A stretch of 15,305 bases of DNA from CAZYPH01 sp964649095 (GTDB taxonomy: Bacteria; Bdellovibrionota; UBA1018; UBA923). Below, piece after piece: positions 14,623-15,305 of the stretch (positions are counted from its first letter, which is position 1; each line of letters begins with the position of its first letter). The stretch is from positions 1 through 15,305 of the forward strand of contig CAZYPH010000050.1 of the NCBI GenBank assembly GCA_964649095.1, read 5' to 3'. The translations under genes and the position numbers were made by a program. The notes under the pieces are model-generated. The model was not told the DNA's origin. It made no database searches and worked only from the letters and a program-made list of their open reading frames with translations.

Positions 14623-15305
14623 AATGACGCCATCCCTATTGTAACGCTGACCGTTTTACCGACTGATCTGAATGCCACAATTCAAAGAGCTGATATCTAC
14701 TTAGCTCAAAATGAAGCCCTTGCGTTAGCTGCAGGGCACGCATTTAGTCGTTCTCAAATTAAATTCTATATAGAAAAACGCTTAATTAAAGTGAACGGCG
14801 AGTTACTCACCAAGGCAGGCTCGCAACTTAAATCTGGTGACATTATTGAAATCACCATCCCACCAGCACAAAAGTTAGATCTTACTCCATCTCTTAATGA
14901 CAACGTTCGGGTATTATTCGAAGACGAATATTTAGCAGTAGTCTATAAGCCAGCTGGCCTGTCTGTGCATCCTAGCGACACCGAAACTAATCCCACACTA
15001 GTACATGATCTGTTAGGTAGGCTAAATTATCTATCAAGCGGGCACAACACAACGTCGATCAGCCTTACGATTCGACCAGGCATCGTTCATCGTATTGATA
15101 AAGGCACATCAGGCATCTTGGTCATTTCGAAAACAGATGAAGCTCATGGATTACTAGCCAAGCAATTTAAAGACCACACTATTGAACGCACTTATAAAAC
15201 ATTGGTTTACGGAAAAGTTAGTAACAAACTATTTCATCACAACGGGAGCACAGGGCGCATCGTTACACCATTTGGGCGCCATCCCACCAATCGTAAAAAG
15301 ATGAC
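14617..15305 (+). CDS. rluD: RluA/RluD-family 23S rRNA pseudouridine synthase (3' partial)
   Basis: Enzymes of this family isomerise uridine to pseudouridine in 23S rRNA (helix 69 for RluD). The frame is open from the GTG at 14617 to the window end (229 codons). An S4 RNA-binding domain spans about 22-82 (FSRSQIKFYIEKRLIKVNGE...GDIIEITIPP), and the synthase domain begins near 100 with FEDEYLAVVYKPAGLSVHP. The catalytic Asp161 (codon 15097-15099) lies in PGIVHRIDKGTSGIL, and GRHPTNRKKM follows near the edge, as in RluD. The assignment to RluD rather than RluC or another RluA-type member is likely but not certain without the C-terminus. The first in-frame ATG is far inside the domain, so the GTG ten bases after the preceding TGA is the best start, although its ribosome site is weak. 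Its place after the J-like/HTH gene suggests co-transcription. Confidence 0.9.
   Translation, partial: MNNDAIPIVTLTVLPTDLNATIQRADIYLAQNEALALAAGHAFSRSQIKFYIEKRLIKVNGELLTKAGSQLKSGDIIEITIPPAQKLDLTPSLNDNVRVLFEDEYLAVVYKPAGLSVHPSDTETNPTLVHDLLGRLNYLSSGHNTTSISLTIRPGIVHRIDKGTSGILVISKTDEAHGLLAKQFKDHTIERTYKTLVYGKVSNKLFHHNGSTGRIVTPFGRHPTNRKKM

Overview
The window (about 15.3 kb, moderately AT-rich) looks like chromosome of a delta-proteobacterial or Bdellovibrionota/Oligoflexia-type Gram-negative bacterium. This is inferred from gene content: a MinD-like ATPase followed by a J-like/RodZ-HTH fusion and an RluD-type pseudouridine synthase, a sigma-54 response regulator with a polytopic GAF histidine kinase, and a secreted protein with an outer-membrane-type C-terminus. 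There is no phage, insertion sequence, CRISPR array, tRNA or rRNA. TAG is an ordinary stop here: it ends the kinase, the response regulator and the polyprenol-kinase-like gene.

Layout. (1) 1-3500, plus strand: the tail of a Pro/Ala-rich protein, then dprA and topA. Both have promoter-like motifs placed so close to the ATG that transcripts would be leaderless or nearly so: a sigma-54-type -24/-12 before dprA and a TTGACA/AATAAT pair before topA. (2) 9797-3497, minus strand, operon-like: membrane histidine kinase, NtrC-type regulator, glutamate dehydrogenase, and a broken zinc-dependent phospholipase C-like gene. The last has an in-frame amber codon and no normal start; its missing start coincides with the gdh stop codon. 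It meets topA tail to tail, with the two stop codons overlapping. (3) 9896-12413: an exported hypothetical protein (plus), an exported protein with a beta-rich C-terminus preceded by a near-consensus sigma-54 promoter (minus), and a Sec59/Dgk1-type CTP-dependent lipid kinase (minus). (4) 12618 to the end, plus strand: MinD/ParA-like ATPase, J-like + RodZ-HTH protein, and the 5' part of an RluD-type synthase.

The most interesting points are the two sigma-54-like promoters in the same window as a sigma-54 activator, the very short leaders of dprA and topA, the two-hit decay (or readthrough) of the phospholipase-like gene, the ATPase/J-like-HTH pair in which the J domain has lost HPD and the HTH has lost its usual membrane anchor, and a dnaX-type A-AAA-AAG heptamer at the start of the exported beta protein. 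All function calls rest on reading motifs by eye; no database search was run.
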